Below, in pieces: positions 35,401 to 44,338 of a stretch of DNA of 64,000 nt (within the stretch, counting starts at the first letter, position 1; each line of letters starts with the position of its first letter). The position numbers were made by a program, and so were the translations under genes. This stretch comes from Plazaster borealis (lineage: Eukaryota; Echinodermata; Asteroidea; Forcipulatida; Labidiasteridae), in the NCBI GenBank assembly GCA_021014325.1, contig CM037462.1, positions 7,422,501 through 7,486,500 on the forward strand, written 5' to 3'. The notes under the pieces were generated by a model. The model saw nothing but the letters and a program-made list of their open reading frames with translations. It searched no databases and was not told the origin of the DNA.

Positions 35401-38400
35401 AAGTCCATTGGAGTACCCTACCTATAAAAGCACCTATTAAGAAAAGGCTACAGAGCAACATAGAGATAGGGGCTCCACAGATGAAGCTAAGTCATTCCCA
35501 ACTAAATTTGCAATACGTCACTGAATTCAGTCACGCAGGGACAAATAACAAGCTCAAATATATGAGCACCAGCCAAAATGTAATATGAATTTTCCATGAC
35601 AGGAAGTATTGTGGACTTATGCAAGTAGAGCATAACAGTAAGGCAGCCTATGTGCTGCAAGGACATTTTTGAGATACCAAGAATGCCCCATAAGAGGTGA
35701 AATCAACACCTGACTATGATAAGATGGCATCGGGCAGGTTATTGATATAAAGTACAAATAATGACAGGCCCAGGACAGACTCACAACATGGGTCTCAGAA
35801 GAGCGAACAGACGGACGGACAGACAGACGGATGGCTCACAAACATAATTAATCAAACTCACATCATATATAAGGCACTGGAAGATTGTAAATGATGTTAT
35901 TGCAATAGCATGGAGAGTAAACACAACATCATTCAGGAAGACTGGATTCACCCCATATGGGTTTTTGGTACTGTATTCTTCCTACAAAATAAAACAAAAA
36001 ATAGTACACATTTTATTAAAATTAGTCACTATACAGTGTACAAAATAAATTAATGATTGTTAAATATTTTGAGCCCTTCAAGTCTGTGGGCTAGAAGAGC
36101 GTCCTCACCATGCAGAATTCAATCCCTCTCTATCAAATCATGAATGACGGTATGTAGTGTTTGTTCCTTAACCATTCACGTCGGTATTCAAATATCTTTA
36201 CTGTGCCTCTGCACGGTATTATTTTTCAAGCTTGAGAATATTGTTGTCCAATAAAACCCTGACTAAATAAAGTAAAGACAAAAAATATTTTTATAAAATA
36301 CACCAGGATTTTTTGTTCTCTTTCAAGAAATTATCGAATGTCTTTCCATGAATTGGTCAGAACCTTGGCTATAAGCCACGGCTGATAACCGGCCATGGTA
36401 TGCCGGAAACTCGGACTTGCCTCCCATTTGCCGAATGCAATAAAAAAACAATGGTAGCAGCCGATCGATCTCTTGTAAACCTCATTTGTACAACAAAGGG
36501 ACAAAGGTCTGGAATCAGGGATTGCAAAATATCCCCTGGAAAAAAGGGAGATTTGGATCATGAATTCCAATTCCTACCTATCCAGCTCCCACGAGTTACT
36601 TTCTTCTAAATATTTTCTTCTTATAGCCCCTGACCAAGAGTGGCTTTTAGCAATGTATTGGGCCAAATTGCATTAAAAAAAACCATTCCAAAAACAACAA
36701 AACTCCCTGTCCCCTTTGAGTTGGGGAAATGAAGCATATAATTATGCATGCTACACAATGGATTGTCTGAGGCTGAGGATTGTCAGATCGCCACCCTTGC
36801 GGCGTTTGCCACAGTGTGTCCGGTCGGAGGAGCCGCTTGAGCTCGAGTGTGAGCGGCGGTCTTTTTTTTTGCCCTACTTCTTCTTGGAGCTTCCCTCTGA
36901 CGTAAGTTCAGAGGCTACTTGCGTGACGGGGATGCCTGAGCAGCGGGTATATCCCGATGCAGAGGCCGAACCCTCGGAACGTAGCGCTCCGACGGGGCCC
37001 GATGGGGACTGTTCCCCGTGGCCAATCGCCTGTGCGGCCGACAGCGCCCCGAGCCCGATAGCGTAGGCGGGGGCTGCCCGGTCGAGGTGGCCGTACAGTA
37101 GACCATCCGTATGCACCGCAGTATGTGCGGTTGCGCTAGGGTGTTATGCGGGTGTATCAAGCCGTGGAGGGGTAGTTCCTCCGGCTGTGACTGCCCCATA
37201 TTCAGGCCTGGGCGCACCGAACCGTGAAGAGGTAGTCCCTCTGGTTGTGAGTGCCCCATAGGCGGGCCTGGGATTGGCAGGGTGGGCTCCGTAGCGGAGG
37301 CACGCCTGCCAACTCGTCCCTTTTTGGGTATGGCTCCGGTACCGGACAATTTCTTGGCCTTACCGGGGCGTTTACCCTTTGGTTGGGTGGACCCCAGAAC
37401 GCTACCCGGGGACGGAGGGACTGTAGGGTCCCCCGCCCGGGTAGTACTAGGTCCGTCCGCCCCGGCCGCGGCTGAGGGGGCTGGCTGGGGTATTGCTGAC
37501 GCGGCGACGTAGTGTCACCGGTTCAATCCCCCCCCGGACTCCGGTTGTCCCAGAGGAATGTAGGTCCCTCCGGTAGCGACAAGCCCTGCCCTCCCCAACT
37601 TCCTAGAACTCATCTTTACTCAACGAATCACTCAAACACAACTTTACAAGACTATCCACGTTTTATTCGGGATAGCAGTTAAACAACTCTACAACTAATC
37701 TGCTTTCTCAAGCAATCTGGTAGCGGCAAATTACAGAATTTAATGCAAAAAAATTCACATGCGTTACCTTCGCCTGCTAAAAGAAAAAGAGGGCGCTAAC
37801 ATAGTGCGCATGTCGCAGGGTGTCGGGGACAGGACACTTGAGGGCGCTATTGTGTGTAAAACTCAAAGTTTTCATTGTTTTAGCTCGTTCAACTGGAACG
37901 GGTGTCATACTAATGAGTTTTATTCTTCGAACTAATCTGCATGTCAGTGGCAAAATGTGATATAAGTTCCAAATTGATACATCATTGCAATAAGGAGCTA
38001 TGGGCATTCAAGGTATCTCATTGTTTCAACTCACTCATCTGGAACCATTGAAACAATCACGAGGTTCAGTCTTAGTGTGACTGTGTAATATGTGCATGTC
38101 TGTTGTAATGTTGCCTGGTTGTAGGTCAAAGTTACAAGTCAGTTTGAAAACTTCAACATTTACTCTGACTTTGGCTCTTTAAAATCCAGGGGGCAATGTT
38201 TAGCCTAGCATTGTTTTATTCCCAAAAACTTTAACATTTCCTTAAAAACATGATTGAGAACCACAAAACATGACTACTGATCTCACTTGGGATTTTAAAT
38301 TCCATAAAATAACTCAACACTTTACAGTTGATGTTTCATACTAAAACTTTAACATTCTTCACACTGAATGCGGACGGCCGGACAGAGACGGACGGAAATT

Positions 38401-41400
38401 GTCATTACATAGGCTCACTTTGCTTCACAGCTCGCCAAAAAAGGGGGCTAGTTTTTTCGATCAAATTTCAGTAAAATTGCAGCGCAGAAAACTTCAAACT
38501 TACGACTAAATAATAACTAAACACATAATAAACAAATATAAAGGGTCAAATTTGTTTTAGTGATTTCTTTCAGTTTGATCTTTAATCAATGCTGAATGAA
38601 TGTCCAAAATGAGAAAAATGCATCATTACAGCCTTGTCAAATTAATCGTTAATTGTTTTTGTTATTAGAAACATTATCAAACTTTGTTTGGGCAGAACAG
38701 GCGTCTTCACCACTGAACCACCGATCTTACTTGGTGGTGAAAGGAAATCCTGATTCCTAAAATTTCAAACAGCAATGCAGTTCAACATTAATGACATAAA
38801 TAATGTATTTTTTACATAGGAGCTCGCTTAGGGGCTGTCAAAAGTTTTAACGGTTGTACAAATATCACAACGGGGAGAGGGGGTCGGAGACCACCAAACC
38901 AGACTCAGAAATGTTTATATTAAAATAATGTACTTGTATCGATTTTTGACAGAAAAATGTTGAAATTACCAGTTTGGAGGGAGGGGTCTTCAAAAGTAGT
39001 ACTCTCTGTACTACCTGAATTTGTTGTTACCTTGGACGGTCCCTTAGTGGCCGTTGAAAGAGATTAAAACATTCTTACATGTATTTAAAACAATTTGGAA
39101 CATGTACCTTAATTTGCGGGATCCAAAACATACCAACATTGAAGATACCATATGCAGTGAAGCCAATAATGTTGTATGTCAAAAAATCAAAATTGAGCCC
39201 TTTTACACTGAAAGAAGAAACACATTTATTGTATTTAAGATCAAATTCCTGCAAATATTTTCCTAAATAATATTATTTAATTGGGTGTATTCATGTAGCC
39301 CGAGGAATGTTTTGGAGAACTAATGTACTAAATGCAAAGATAATTTATCATTGAAATTAAAGTGTGATATTACATTTTCTTGTTTACTTTTCTTCATAAT
39401 CTCTTTAAAATCAATTCATTTTAACTTCATGTACATGTATGTTGGTAAATTCCTTCTGAAATACAATGTACATGTACTTGATTTTGGATACTCTGGAATC
39501 AAGTCTTTGTTGCGTGATACATGTACACAAGATGGAAGTTTGAACAATGTTACGATTTGCTTGTTTAATTAAATGTTAACTGAAAAGAAGTTAAACATGG
39601 ATGATGGAAAACAGCAAGCTGTTCAGATGTCACCCCATTAAATAGCAAGCATAATGACGTTTTTATAAGACATACAATGTGTGAAGATTTAACAACCAAT
39701 CGGGCACAATTTCATAGAGCTGCTTAATTAAGCAGAAAATAAAGCTAACCTCAACAAAAACTATGCTTTAAAGAAGGTTACCAGCCAAGGGACTATGTCA
39801 CACATAACATCTGTGACTGGTATCCCGCTCATTTTTCCTTGCAGAAAATTGTTAAGCAATATTTTCTGCTTAGCATTATGAAATTAGGCCCCGGTCAGAC
39901 AATAAATGTGTTCCTCTATAAAAGTGCACAAAGTCTGGCAACAACAAATCAGTTGAATTTTGTTAAAAGTGTAAGAAATTTGTCTTGAATTTGTCAATCC
40001 GGACTTGACAACTCAAATAGAAGTGTGGGTTATCCTACACATTTTCAACCCATCACACTGCATTATTACTTGAAGAAAATGACATAATTGGGGGTTTCGG
40101 CTATCCGCCGAAACCACCTTTGTTTTCGTCGAGATTTTAATTTTTTTTATTATTATTATACTTCCATCCGAAAGTTCCCATAGCATTAACCCGTGAAACT
40201 AAGTTATGGTTCGATCTCAGGAACTACAGTCTTAAAACACACAAACGACACATCAAATGAAAGCTTGTGCTCTAACTTAGATCCAGCAGCAGTTGTTTTG
40301 AGTGTTTTTCATTCATTTCTTGGCGATATTACCGATTTATAAACGTATTTTTGAGAATTGTACCTTTTCTCCGTGTGTGATTTTGCATAGACACGGTACG
40401 TAAAATACGGTCCTCTCACACAGCCATGTATAGAGAGCCCGTCGGTGTGCAACGCAATATCGTACTGACCTTTGATCCTTCCATTCATGATTTATCTAAC
40501 GATGGCAGGATATAGAGCATGGAAATAGGGAAACACAAGAGGGCGCTATACACGCTGACCATTAATATCTCAGATTTTTAGCGCCCAAAGGGTTATCAAT
40601 TTAGCATCTTTCGTTCACCACAACCCCATAAACACCTATTTCTACTCGTGTAAAACAATTCTCATGGACACAAGCATTACAGAAGGCAGTATTTGAACAC
40701 ACTAACGGCACATGTAACTTTTCATTTTTAGTTTTTTAATTTATTATTATATTTTTTAACGGCCGTTTTTCCCATATGCTTTCAATTACTAATAATCATT
40801 ACGTCACCACCCCTTCATAGCGCCTTCTGTCAACTTGTTTTTGTTCGAAGGCATTGCATGGGGACAAATCTTATACCATATTGTAGGTTATAATATCTTA
40901 CTATGAAAAACAAGTTGTCGTCATTGTGACGTCATCAGGTGTCAAGTTAATTATTATTAAATACGGAAGCGTTAAAGGGATAGTTGTTGGTTTTGGCCCA
41001 TCACAATGTCAAGGTTGTGTGATAGAAATTGCATCATAAAAGTGCTCTAAAACAATAGGTTCCATTTTCGTTAACTCTTTCAGGTCTGGTGGACAATCGA
41101 TCGCATCATCGGGACTAATTAACGAACTACATTACGCCACCAAGACATTATTCAATTCTTAATGGTTCGCCTTCTTAAAGCCGAAACCCCAGTATTTGTT
41201 CGTAACAAATTCAGTTCTAGTTTTCTATGTGTTTAGATTGAAAATGGACAAGCTCCAAAATTAAACTAAACTTTAATTAAGTAACCTACCTTTTTCTTTT
41301 GTAATTGAGAAGTACTTGAGGATAGAAGGAGACAGTCCATGCAGCAAAATAAATCCATCCAACAACAATGATAACAACATTGAGGGCAAGGCTATGAACC

Positions 41401-44313
41401 ACCTGTACCCCTACAAACACACTAGACAAACTGAAAATAACAGATACAGATTATATATTGGTATAGTCCTAGATCCCATTCCTCTCTAAACTCTAGACCA
41501 AAGAGCCTTAGATTTAAGTAGTTAGCCTATTTGTTCCCTTTGACCTTTTGGTAGGTATATAGGGTTAGTTTGGAATTTTCATGAGTCTAATATATTTTTT
41601 TCATTTGCCGATTCGTTTTCTGTTTTTTTGTTGTTTTCCCTGTGTGGTCTCTACTCTTTTAAATGTTTATTTTTCTGTAATTTCTACATTTTTAAAAGTA
41701 TAAAATTGTCAATATAGGGTTACCCTTTGTAAATTCTATGTGCTGTCGTCAGTTGGATAAATGAAATTAAACATACTCTTCACTGTGTTTTGATGTATGT
41801 GGAAAAGAAGTGTCTGGATTGTTGGTAGAGTTAGGTGAAACACACATACCAATTATTTAGATTTTTATAATTAAACATGTAGCTTTTAGCTGCCTGTGAC
41901 TGCATACAATGTGTTTTAATGCATGGAACTTACTTTCCAAGTTGTATATCTGTAGAGTTCAAAGTGATAGTAACTTTCCCTACTTGTGAGCTCGAATTAG
42001 TGAATACCATTACTCTGACTTTAGTAGATGTGTCATTTGATGGTAACTCCACCTATAAATAAAGAAATATTTGCATCAAAACCATAAGGTAAGCTTATAA
42101 AAAGCATAATCATGCAACTGATAAGTAGAAACCATCTCTCCACTCTGAGGAAATTAACATCACCCAAGCAGTCAAGGCAGAATTGTTGACAGCTGCTTTG
42201 TTACCCATGATGTAGCTGTGTCTTTTCATTCAATTAAAAAGTGTGCTTAACTTTTGCTTAATGTGCCGCACTCTGCAATCTGGCAGGCCCTTCTCTTCTT
42301 CACATTTAGCCTTCATAGCTAGGGAATATCTCTGCGATGTATTAGAGCGGCCATTTCATGGGCTACAGTTGTCACCAGTTAACATAAACAATGGTAGCGA
42401 TGACAAAGGACATTGATTTTAAGCTGCAACAGCAACCTTGGGCTGTGACAATTAACTTAGCCTACTAGCCAAGACACAGCTACACCTCTAGCTCTGCTAC
42501 TGCAGCCTTCATGCTGCACAGCACCACCTTTAAAGAAATAACCTAGGCACTTTGCATTTTTCAGTGTCCACTCACACATGCCTGTGCAGTTGTTTGCCAT
42601 TTGCAAGAAGACTGTGTTTACAGAGCCAGAGGTGTGGCTAAGCCTGAGCAAGGAAAACTTTAACTGTCACAGCCCAAGGTTGTTGTTGCTGTGTGCGAGA
42701 TGAACAACTTTTGTAATTCTGTTTTATGTAAGGATAACATTATTCATGCACTATTGAGCATTATGGGCAGTGAAGTATTTGCTTATCTTGTGAACAACTA
42801 GGTGTATGTGCAAGGGTGTATGTGACAACAATGCCAACACCTTCTGTTGCTGTTCTGTTTTTTAGGTCATGCATTTCATGCACGAATACCTGTAGTTTTT
42901 GTTCTCTTTTTTCACCCTTTTTTCTTCAGCCTTTTCTTCCACACAAACTTTCTCTAAAGCATAACTCAAGATTGAAACTGAATTGAACATTGAAAGTCAT
43001 CAGACTATTGAAACTCAATATATGAAGACGGCACAAACTTAATGACATCATGATGAAACGAGCACGGTTTGTGTGTATTAAATGACTAAAGACAAATATA
43101 TAAATTTATACACAGCAACATCTGGTGACAATATTTCAAAAATTATCATTTCATAAAAATCAAAACTCCTGAACAAAAAACACACAAATTCACTATTTAA
43201 CCCTTTCAGCCCAATGGCGACTTTAGTCGACTGTGCACAATACCCTGCTTGAGCCCCAATGGCGACTTTAGTTGCCCAAGATAAAACGCAAAAAACCACT
43301 AAAGCCTGAGCACAAAGGCCATTTGTTAAAAAGCTGTTCACCTTCCATACCCAAGCTTACCATCAATGGAAAGAGAAAGATCGGATCTTTCCAATGATGG
43401 TAAAATATAATAAAGTTGCTAATGCAATCACTTCAAATTGGAGTGGAAAGATCCGAAAACACCTACGGAGCGCCATATGGTTGTGTGCAAAAAAAGTATT
43501 TGGGTTTACAGAACACGCTGGGGAAACAAAGACCAAGAACTTTGACACTAAGTAGGTAAGAAATTTTCATTACTTTTTATGCTCTAAAATGAAATCTTCC
43601 AAGTAATAATAGAGTTTGTAAAATCAAACTTTGAACACAAACTTGGGGCTGAAAGGGTTAAGAAATACATCAAGGAAAGGTATTGAAAACTATTAAATTG
43701 ATGGCGTCATCATACCTAACAAGCTTAAAAAGCCGTCTGGTGACATCAACCATCAATTATGAATCTCAAATCTTGAATTTCGCATCATGAGACATGAACC
43801 ATGAGGTCAAGCATAAAACTCATTCCATGGATCAGCAACATGAACACCTTGTTTTTGAGATGTCACAAAAACTAAACGTCTAGTTTTTCCTAGTTTTGAA
43901 AGTGCGTGGGGGAAGGCCATGCTCATTAAACATTTGATTGAGTTGTGAACTTAACTAACTTACAATTGAGGTCAAGAGTCTGTCACAAGTTTGTGTGTTA
44001 TTTTAGCTGTGGCAAAAAAAAGAATACATTATCTAATTAAATGGTTTGCATTTGTCAAGGTACATACTTGTTTTTCAGGAACTGCAATAGAGTAAGTTGT
44101 ACTGTAAAGGTTGACAAGTGCTGTTTCATTCAAGTTGGTGTTTGACTTCAGAAAGAATTTATCTGATTTGCCATTTTCAATAGTCAGTTCTTGAGGTGAC
44201 ACAGTGAGATTTATACTGTCGGCAGCTATCAATGGCGAACATAAGCTCACTGTCAGGGTGACAATACAGACCACTGAAAAGCGCAGTGTGATGAATGCTT
44301 CTTCCTTATCCAT
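26194..44313 (-). CDS. CTNS: Cystinosin, lysosomal cystine/H+ symporter (8 coding exons)
   Basis: Cystinosin exports cystine from lysosomes together with protons. It is a seven-helix PQ-loop protein. Joining 44313-44068, 42052-41934, 41430-41290, 39207-39108, 35981-35862, 29293-29114, 28459-28342 and 26420-26194 gives 1251 nt, i.e. 416 residues and a stop. All junctions are GT-AG and in phase. Visible features are a signal peptide, a luminal domain with several N-x-S/T sites (NLT, NET, NDT, NSS, NST), a first PQ loop ([13 protein letters not shown]), a second PQ loop ([14 protein letters not shown]) and the [14 protein letters not shown] block with the conserved Asp. The human protein has 367 residues. 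Here the C-terminus is longer, acidic, and lacks the GYDQL lysosomal signal. The start is the first ATG after an acceptor at 44340-44339, so a non-coding first exon lies upstream and was not located. Confidence 0.97.
26421..28341 (-). other. CTNS intron 7, no element resolved
   Basis: AT-rich intron. It contains TGACGTCA-like sites near 26597 and short GCGCCCTC motifs (27348, 27929) seen elsewhere in the window, suggesting worn repeats. I resolve no boundaries. Confidence 0.6.
28342..28459 (-). CDS. CTNS: CTNS exon 7 (PQ loop 2 and sixth helix)
   Basis: 118 nt between CTACAG and GTAAGT. It contains [18 protein letters not shown], nearly identical to vertebrates. It leaves phase 1. Confidence 0.96.
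28460..29113 (-). other. CTNS intron 6
   Basis: About 650 bp of AT-rich intron. Nothing recognisable inside. Confidence 0.7.
29114..29293 (-). CDS. CTNS: CTNS exon 6 (fourth and fifth helices, PQ loop 2 start)
   Basis: 180 nt between TTATTAG and GTAAGT, phase 0 on both sides. It begins RGGQRVS and ends [16 protein letters not shown]. The Tyr-x-Pro-Gln is both the PQ motif and, in mammals, a secondary lysosomal sorting determinant. Confidence 0.95.
29294..30489 (-). other. CTNS intron 5, 3' part
   Basis: Part of the 6.6-kb intron between exons 5 and 6. It holds a hairpin at 29606-29651 and otherwise AT-rich sequence with A- and C-rich runs near 30190-30240. No exon is visible. Confidence 0.6.
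29606..29651. repeat. 46-bp hairpin
   Basis: CACGTGGGTTATCCGAACCA is mirrored by TGGTTCGGATAACCCTCGTG around a T-rich loop. It is probably the centre of a small MITE that starts near the GGGACACACCGGCTTCGTTG at 29463, but I could not find its other end. Confidence 0.7.
30490..30770. repeat. 21-bp minisatellite, about 13 units
   Basis: Degenerate 21-bp units with the core ATACGCTTTCGTTCCCTCGAA repeat from AATACGCAAGTTCC to TTTCGTTCCC. Because 21 is a multiple of 3, both strands keep open frames (for example [15 protein letters not shown] on the minus strand). I read these as by-products, not genes. The array ends where LINE B begins. Confidence 0.8.
30790..32605 (+). mobile_element. Non-LTR retrotransposon B (RT-containing, 5'-truncated, antisense in CTNS)
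   Basis: A LINE lies antisense inside CTNS intron 5. Reading across frames gives a linker ending near 31012, RT from about 31140 and a C-terminal region to 32600. It ends in an ATGATGATG run at 32584-32599 that looks like a short 3' tail. The clade is uncertain; the [12 protein letters not shown]-terminal motif occurs in RTE- and I-like groups. Confidence 0.8.
31141..32600 (+). pseudogene. Reverse transcriptase of LINE B, broken
   Basis: Recognisable blocks are [10 protein letters not shown] near 31170, [14 protein letters not shown] near 31350, [15 protein letters not shown] near 31555, [16 protein letters not shown] near 31730 and [12 protein letters not shown] near 31858. After these come [10 protein letters not shown] near 32050 and [11 protein letters not shown] near 32495. 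The frame changes near 31300, 31948 and 32420 with stops between, so it cannot make a full protein. Confidence 0.83.
32606..33344. other. CTNS intron 5, between LINE B and LINE C
   Basis: No exon or repeat ends resolved. GAAACAGGACCTAGGAAGGTGCCCTGTG-like sequence near 32827 resembles a LINE tail region but I cannot place it. Confidence 0.5.
33345..33425 (-). mobile_element. tRNA-like SINE head, degenerate
   Basis: On the minus strand TAGTGGTCCAGTGGTTAGAC resembles a tRNA-Glu A box, and GTGGGTAAGAATCC a decayed B box 30 nt later. It directly abuts the 5' end of LINE C. It is too decayed for a tRNA gene. Confidence 0.5.
33428..35238 (+). mobile_element. Non-LTR retrotransposon C (5'-truncated, antisense in CTNS)
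   Basis: Coding similarity begins at about 33445, so the endonuclease half is missing. The element ends in a TGATTGATTGATTG tail at 35224-35238. It is better preserved than LINE A or LINE B, with one 486-codon frame, and inserted antisense to CTNS in intron 5. Confidence 0.85.
33445..35040 (+). pseudogene. Reverse transcriptase of LINE C
   Basis: The frame is open from about 33445 (no ATG; the 33580 start is GTG and arbitrary) to a TAA at 35038-35040. Motifs are [71 protein letters not shown] and [13 protein letters not shown] with intact YADD. Further on come [21 protein letters not shown] and [13 protein letters not shown]. After the stop, the GRPRSSW-type C-terminal motif continues in another frame up to 35220, so the end is frameshifted. 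The clade is probably RTE- or Nimb-like, which is uncertain. Confidence 0.85.
35239..35861. other. CTNS intron 5, right end
   Basis: No gene or repeat resolved except a short GACGGACAGACAGACGGA microsatellite near 35811. Confidence 0.6.
35862..35981 (-). CDS. CTNS: CTNS exon 5 (loop and third helix)
   Basis: 120 nt between TTTGTAG and GTGAGT, phase 0 on both sides. [19 protein letters not shown] corresponds to the NGVNPVNSNDVFFSLHA region. The Asp of the ND pair is kept. Confidence 0.94.
35982..36739. other. CTNS intron 4, left part
   Basis: AT-rich, no exon or repeat boundary seen. Confidence 0.6.
36740..37600. other. GC-rich island inside a CTNS intron
   Basis: About 800 bp with much higher GC and CpG than all surrounding DNA, and sharp edges near 36780 and 37590. 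It includes a duplicated 63-bp block (37164-37213 and 37227-37277, sharing GAGGTAGTCCCTC/GGGGTAGTTCCTC and GCCCCATA). The composition marks it as foreign to the intron, most likely part of a retroelement. Confidence 0.6.
36915..37514 (-). CDS. Open frame of 199 codons, gag-like composition, no start codon
   Basis: The frame runs from just after a TGA (37517-37515) to a stop at 36915. The N-terminal half is rich in Ala, Pro, Gly and Ser. A basic block [20 protein letters not shown] (about residues 62-81) follows, then two copies of a 21-residue repeat beginning [13 protein letters not shown] and [13 protein letters not shown]. Downstream, another minus frame gives a Lys/Arg- and Ser-rich stretch ([19 protein letters not shown]). 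Low-complexity basic proteins of this kind occur as gag of DIRS-like or other retroelements; this is only a guess. No ATG is present near the beginning. Confidence 0.35.
   Translation of the reverse strand, partial: HYVAASAIPQPAPSAAAGADGPSTTRAGDPTVPPSPGSVLGSTQPKGKRPGKAKKLSGTGAIPKKGRVGRRASATEPTLPIPGPPMGHSQPEGLPLHGSVRPGLNMGQSQPEELPLHGLIHPHNTLAQPHILRCIRMVYCTATSTGQPPPTLSGSGRCRPHRRLATGNSPHRAPSERYVPRVRPLHRDIPAAQASPSRK
37601..39107. other. CTNS intron 4, right part
   Basis: AT-rich. At 38827-39050 sequences CTTAGGGGCTGTCAAAAG and GGACGGTCCCTTAG look like degenerate inverted ends of a small transposon. No exon is visible. Confidence 0.5.
39108..39207 (-). CDS. CTNS: CTNS exon 4 (second helix)
   Basis: 100 nt between TTTCAG and GTACAT. 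It reads [20 protein letters not shown] and continues [11 protein letters not shown], matching the GLSFDF...FNIGLLWVPYIK block of vertebrate cystinosin. It enters phase 2 and leaves phase 0. Confidence 0.94.
39208..40089. other. CTNS intron 3, left part
   Basis: AT-rich sequence with several ACATGTACATGT-like runs (39430-39470) and the MITE at 39703. Nothing coding. Confidence 0.6.
39703..39892. mobile_element. MITE with AATTTCATA ends
   Basis: The left end GGGCACAATTTCATAGAGCT and the right end ATTATGAAATTAGGCCCC are inverted repeats. Next to them are inverted AAGCAGAAAATA and TATTTTCTGCTTA. About 190 bp, non-coding. Confidence 0.75.
40090..41220 (+). mobile_element. Helentron-like element, single complete copy C
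   Basis: The 5' end GGGGTTTCGGC (40091-40101) opens a hairpin (GGTTTCGG/CCGAAACC). The 3' subterminal repeat GCCGAAACCCC (41180-41190) is its exact inverse. Then ATTTGTT/AACAAAT forms a hairpin followed six bases later by CTAG (41217-41220) and TTTT. The leader TTTTCGTCGAGATTTTAA is shared with copies A and B on the other strand. It is 1.13 kb, has no Rep/helicase frame and is therefore non-autonomous. It lies in sense-opposite orientation in CTNS intron 3, 70 bp from exon 3. Confidence 0.78.
41290..41430 (-). CDS. CTNS: CTNS exon 3 (first transmembrane helix and PQ loop 1)
   Basis: 141 nt between TTTTCAG and GTAGGT. It encodes [15 protein letters not shown] followed by a basic YKRKR at the membrane edge. 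It leaves phase 2. Confidence 0.95.
41431..41933 (-). other. CTNS intron 2
   Basis: AT-rich intron, nothing recognisable. Confidence 0.7.
41934..42052 (-). CDS. CTNS: CTNS exon 2 (luminal domain)
   Basis: 119 nt between TTATAG and GTAAGT, entering phase 0 and leaving phase 2. It begins [17 protein letters not shown] and contains three possible N-glycosylation sites. Confidence 0.92.
42053..42857 (-). other. CTNS intron 1, left part
   Basis: Contains GGCTGTGACAATTAA near 42441 and TTAACTGTCACAGCC near 42660, inverted ends of a roughly 230-bp MITE-like unit (about 42420-42675). No exon. Confidence 0.55.
42858..43883 (+). mobile_element. Helentron-like element F, interrupted by a MITE
   Basis: The 3' end is GAACACCTTGTTTTTG, a hairpin loop, CAAAAAC and CTAG at 43880-43883, then TTTTT. 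The body (CATAACTCAAGATTGAAACT and TTAATGACATCATGATG) matches the 47-53 kb stack. The 5' end is placed at a degenerate hairpin AGGTCATGCATTTCATGCAC near 42865 and is uncertain. A T3 MITE at 43197-43661 sits inside. Confidence 0.65.
43197..43661 (+). mobile_element. TTAA-type MITE, family T3, copy 1
   Basis: TTAA at both ends. The terminal inverted repeat is CCCTTTCAGCCC at the left and GGGGCTGAAAGGG at the right. CAATGGCGACTTTAGT occurs twice near the left end. A second, longer copy is at 54896. Confidence 0.88.
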
Positions 44314-44338
44314 GATGTTAGCCACTCTGGTGGAGTTA
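44068..44338 (-). CDS. CTNS: CTNS exon with start codon, signal peptide and first luminal part
   Basis: The acceptor TTTTTTAG precedes 25 nt of 5' UTR, then ATG at 44313-44311. The hydrophobic [20 protein letters not shown] is followed by the luminal [15 protein letters not shown], which aligns with the vertebrate N-terminal domain. The donor is GTATGT after PEKQ, phase 0. Confidence 0.93.
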
